Assembly (NCBI GenBank): GCA_022779485.1
Contig: JALFTC010000025.1
Location: 1 to 42,190 of the forward strand
DNA: 42,190 bases
DNA from: Ruminococcus sp.
GTDB lineage: Bacteria; Bacillota; Clostridia; Oscillospirales; Acutalibacteraceae
Direction of reading: 5' to 3'
Shown: in pieces, positions 40,400 through 42,190 of the stretch
Position numbering within the stretch: position 1 is the first letter of the stretch
Layout: each line of letters opens with the position of its first letter
Made by a program: the position numbers and the translations under genes
Notes under the pieces: model-generated
What the model saw: the letters and a program-made list of their open reading frames with translations, nothing else
Told to the model about the DNA's origin: nothing
Database searches by the model: none

Positions 40400-40413
40400 A
40401 GGAGGATTTCATC

Positions 40414-40953
40414 GTGGCAAGACTAAAAACTTTCTACAATGAGGAAGTTGCACCGGCTCTTATGAAGAAGTTCTCTTATAAGAGCGTTATGCAGATTCCT
40501 AAGATTGATAAGGTTGTCATCAATGTTGGCGCCGGCGAAGCAAAGGAAAACAGCAAGGTTATCGATGCTATCTGCACAGACCTTCGTGCTATCACCGGTC
40601 AGCAGCCAATGATTTGTAAAGCAAGAAAATCAGTTGCTAACTTCAAACTCAGAGAGGGTATGGCAATCGGCTGTAAGGTAACATTAAGAGGCGAGAGAAT
40701 GTATGAGTTCATCGACCGTCTTTTCAATGTTGCACTTCCAAGAGTTAGAGACTTCAGAGGAATTAACGGTAACTCCTTTGATGGCCGTGGTAACTACAAC
40801 ATGGGTATCAAGGAACAGCTTATTTTCCCTGAAATCGACTATGACAAGATTGACAAGGTTCGTGGTATGGACATTTGCTTCGTAACCACAGCTAACACAG
40901 ATGAAGAGGGCCGTGAGCTTCTATCACTCATGGGTGCTCCATTTACAAAGTAA
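40414..40953 (+). CDS. rplE: 50S ribosomal protein L5
   Basis: 179 aa from GTG with [42 protein letters not shown] and [26 protein letters not shown] are L5 blocks. It binds 5S rRNA with L18 in the central protuberance. Confidence 0.98.
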   Translation: MARLKTFYNEEVAPALMKKFSYKSVMQIPKIDKVVINVGAGEAKENSKVIDAICTDLRAITGQQPMICKARKSVANFKLREGMAIGCKVTLRGERMYEFIDRLFNVALPRVRDFRGINGNSFDGRGNYNMGIKEQLIFPEIDYDKIDKVRGMDICFVTTANTDEEGRELLSLMGAPFTK

Positions 40954-40965
40954 GGAGGAATAGTA

Positions 40966-41151
40966 GTGGCTAAAACATCAATGAAAGTTAAACAGCAGAG
41001 AGAGCCTAAGTTTTCTACAAGAAAATACTCACGCTGCAAAATCTGCGGCAGACCACATGCTTACCTCCGTAAGTACGGTATTTGCCGTATCTGCTTCCGT
41101 GAACTCGCATACAAGGGCGAGATTCCTGGCATTAAGAAATCAAGCTGGTAA
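40966..41151 (+). CDS. rpsN: 30S ribosomal protein S14, zinc-binding type
   Basis: 61 aa from [23 protein letters not shown] holds the four zinc cysteines (CxxC...CxxC), the short C+ form (S14 type Z) usual in Firmicutes. A zinc-free paralogue, if any, is not in this window. SD AAGGAGG. Confidence 0.98.
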   Translation: MAKTSMKVKQQREPKFSTRKYSRCKICGRPHAYLRKYGICRICFRELAYKGEIPGIKKSSW

Positions 41152-41163
41152 GGAGGTACAATT

Positions 41164-41562
41164 ATGCAGATTACTGATACAATAGCAGATTTGCTTACAA
41201 GAATTCGTAACGCAAGTGCTGCAAAACACGACACAGTTGACATTCCTTGCTCTAATATGAAGAAGGCTATTTGCCAGATTCTTGTTGATGAGGGTTATGT
41301 TAAAGAATTTACAACTATGGACGACGGTAAGCAGGGTGTGATTAAGGTTACTCTCAAGTACACTGAGGATAAGACACCTGTAATCACAGGACTCAGAAGA
41401 GTTTCAAAGCCCGGCTTGCGTATTTACAGCAATGCTGAGAACCTGCCAAAGGTTATGAAGGGTCTTGGTGTGGCAATTATCTCCACATCTAAGGGCATTA
41501 TGACAGACCGTGAAGCTCGCAAGGCTAATATCGGCGGCGAAGTTCTTGCATTCATTTGGTAA
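41164..41562 (+). CDS. rpsH: 30S ribosomal protein S8
   Basis: 132 aa. [21 protein letters not shown] and [26 protein letters not shown] are the S8 ends. S8 binds helix 21 of 16S rRNA and autoregulates the spc operon in E. coli. SD AAGGAGG. Confidence 0.98.
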   Translation: MQITDTIADLLTRIRNASAAKHDTVDIPCSNMKKAICQILVDEGYVKEFTTMDDGKQGVIKVTLKYTEDKTPVITGLRRVSKPGLRIYSNAENLPKVMKGLGVAIISTSKGIMTDREARKANIGGEVLAFIW

Positions 41563-41574
41563 GGAGGTGCCGAG

Positions 41575-42117
41575 ATGTCTCGAATTGGAAGAAAACCTAT
41601 AAATATTCCCGCCGGCGTTACTGTTTCAGTTAACGACAGCGTTGTAACTGTCAAAGGACCAAAGGGTGAGCTTACACAGCCAATCCATCCCAATATGACA
41701 GTTGAAATCAATGGCGATGTAGCTGAGGTTAAGCGTCCTAACGACGATAAGCTCAACAGAAGCCTACACGGACTGACTCGTTCATTAATCCACAATATGG
41801 TTGTGGGTGTTACCGAGGGCTACAAGAAGGAGCTTGAGGTTAACGGTGTTGGTTACAGAGTTCAGAAGCAGGGCAACAAGCTCGTTATGAACCTCGGATA
41901 TTCACATCAGGTTATCGTTGAGGAAAATGACGATATCAAGATTGAAGTTCCGGGCCCAAATAGTATCATTATCCTTGGCTGTGATAAGCAAAAGGTTGGT
42001 CAGTTTGCTGCCGAGGTTAGAGAAAAGCGTCCACCTGAGCCATATAAGGGTAAGGGTATTAAGTATAAGGACGAATTTATCCGCCGTAAGGAAGGTAAAG
42101 CCGGTAAAGGCAAGTAA
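41575..42117 (+). CDS. rplF: 50S ribosomal protein L6
   Basis: 180 aa. SRIGRKPINIPAGVTVSV, VKGPKGEL and GPNSIIILGCDKQKVGQFAAEVREKRPPEPYKGKGI are conserved. L6 lies near the elongation-factor site by the sarcin-ricin loop. SD AAGGAGG, start ATG. Confidence 0.98.
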   Translation: MSRIGRKPINIPAGVTVSVNDSVVTVKGPKGELTQPIHPNMTVEINGDVAEVKRPNDDKLNRSLHGLTRSLIHNMVVGVTEGYKKELEVNGVGYRVQKQGNKLVMNLGYSHQVIVEENDDIKIEVPGPNSIIILGCDKQKVGQFAAEVREKRPPEPYKGKGIKYKDEFIRRKEGKAGKGK

Positions 42118-42135
42118 TTAAGGAGTGAATGACAA

Positions 42136-42190
42136 ATGGTAAAAAGACCTGATACAAAAAAAGCCCGTCTTAATCGCCACAAGAGAGTTC
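42136..42190 (+). CDS. rplR: 50S ribosomal protein L18 (5' part only)
   Basis: First 18 codons: MVKRPDTKKARLNRHKRV, the basic start of L18, after SD AAGGAG. The remainder lies beyond the right edge. Follows rplF as in the standard operon order. Confidence 0.88.
   Translation, partial: MVKRPDTKKARLNRHKRV

Overview
The window comes from a low-to-mid G+C Gram-positive anaerobe, most likely of the Oscillospirales/Ruminococcaceae (a Ruminococcus-like Clostridium). The ribosomal operon has Firmicutes gene order and a zinc-type S14, Shine-Dalgarno sequences are strong AAGGAGG types, and the mobile element is of the Tn1549/CTn class found in gut Clostridia. The species cannot be named from the sequence.

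Positions 1 to about 28,500 are the body of an integrative conjugative element (ICE), nearly all on the minus strand and read from right to left. From its right end come a 53-aa ORF, a DUF4314 protein, a frameshifted cytosine methylase, an adenine methylase, two AbrB-like proteins, SpoVG and an AT-rich orphan. Next are a Thr/Pro-rich lipoprotein, a conserved ICE protein and a 1451-aa thioester/Cna-B/VaFE surface adhesin. The mating-pore genes follow: Maff2, TrbL/VirB6-like, PrgI, a 200-aa protein and VirB4, with a class B sortase among them. Then come a Y-family polymerase, a redox cargo (flavodoxin-fold reductase, ferredoxin, hybrid cluster protein), a C40 peptidoglycan hydrolase, an amidoligase/gamma-glutamylcyclotransferase-like pair, a candidate oriT, an accessory protein, a MobP-type relaxase, a TOPRIM primase-like protein and VirD4 (cut by the window edge). 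One insert, an ArsR regulator plus nitroreductase, lies on the plus strand between relaxase and primase. No integrase is visible, so the far end lies left of the window.

Positions about 28,540 to 34,120 are chromosomal: a tRNA-Thr/tRNA-Tyr unit (minus strand) with a clear promoter and terminator, a tRNA-Arg gene, several small membrane proteins, an HD-domain protein, a CmpB-like membrane protein, a PAP2 phosphatase, a left-handed beta-helix protein, a convergent cobA-like gene and a 37-aa membrane peptide. Positions 34,261 to the end hold the S10-spc ribosomal protein operon from rpsJ to the start of rplR. It is driven by a near-consensus promoter and preceded by a structured leader ending in an intrinsic terminator, which suggests attenuation.

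The most unusual signals are these. (i) The amidoligase, the GGCT-like protein, the DUF4314 protein and one further ICE protein share an acidic, Met-ending C-terminal tail encoded by different codons, which suggests a peptide ligation or tagging system. (ii) Terminator-like hairpins sit immediately upstream of many genes inside the ICE operon, as expected for a processively antiterminated operon. (iii) The primase and TrbL genes appear to use AUA/AUU start codons. (iv) The S10 leader contains an attenuator.
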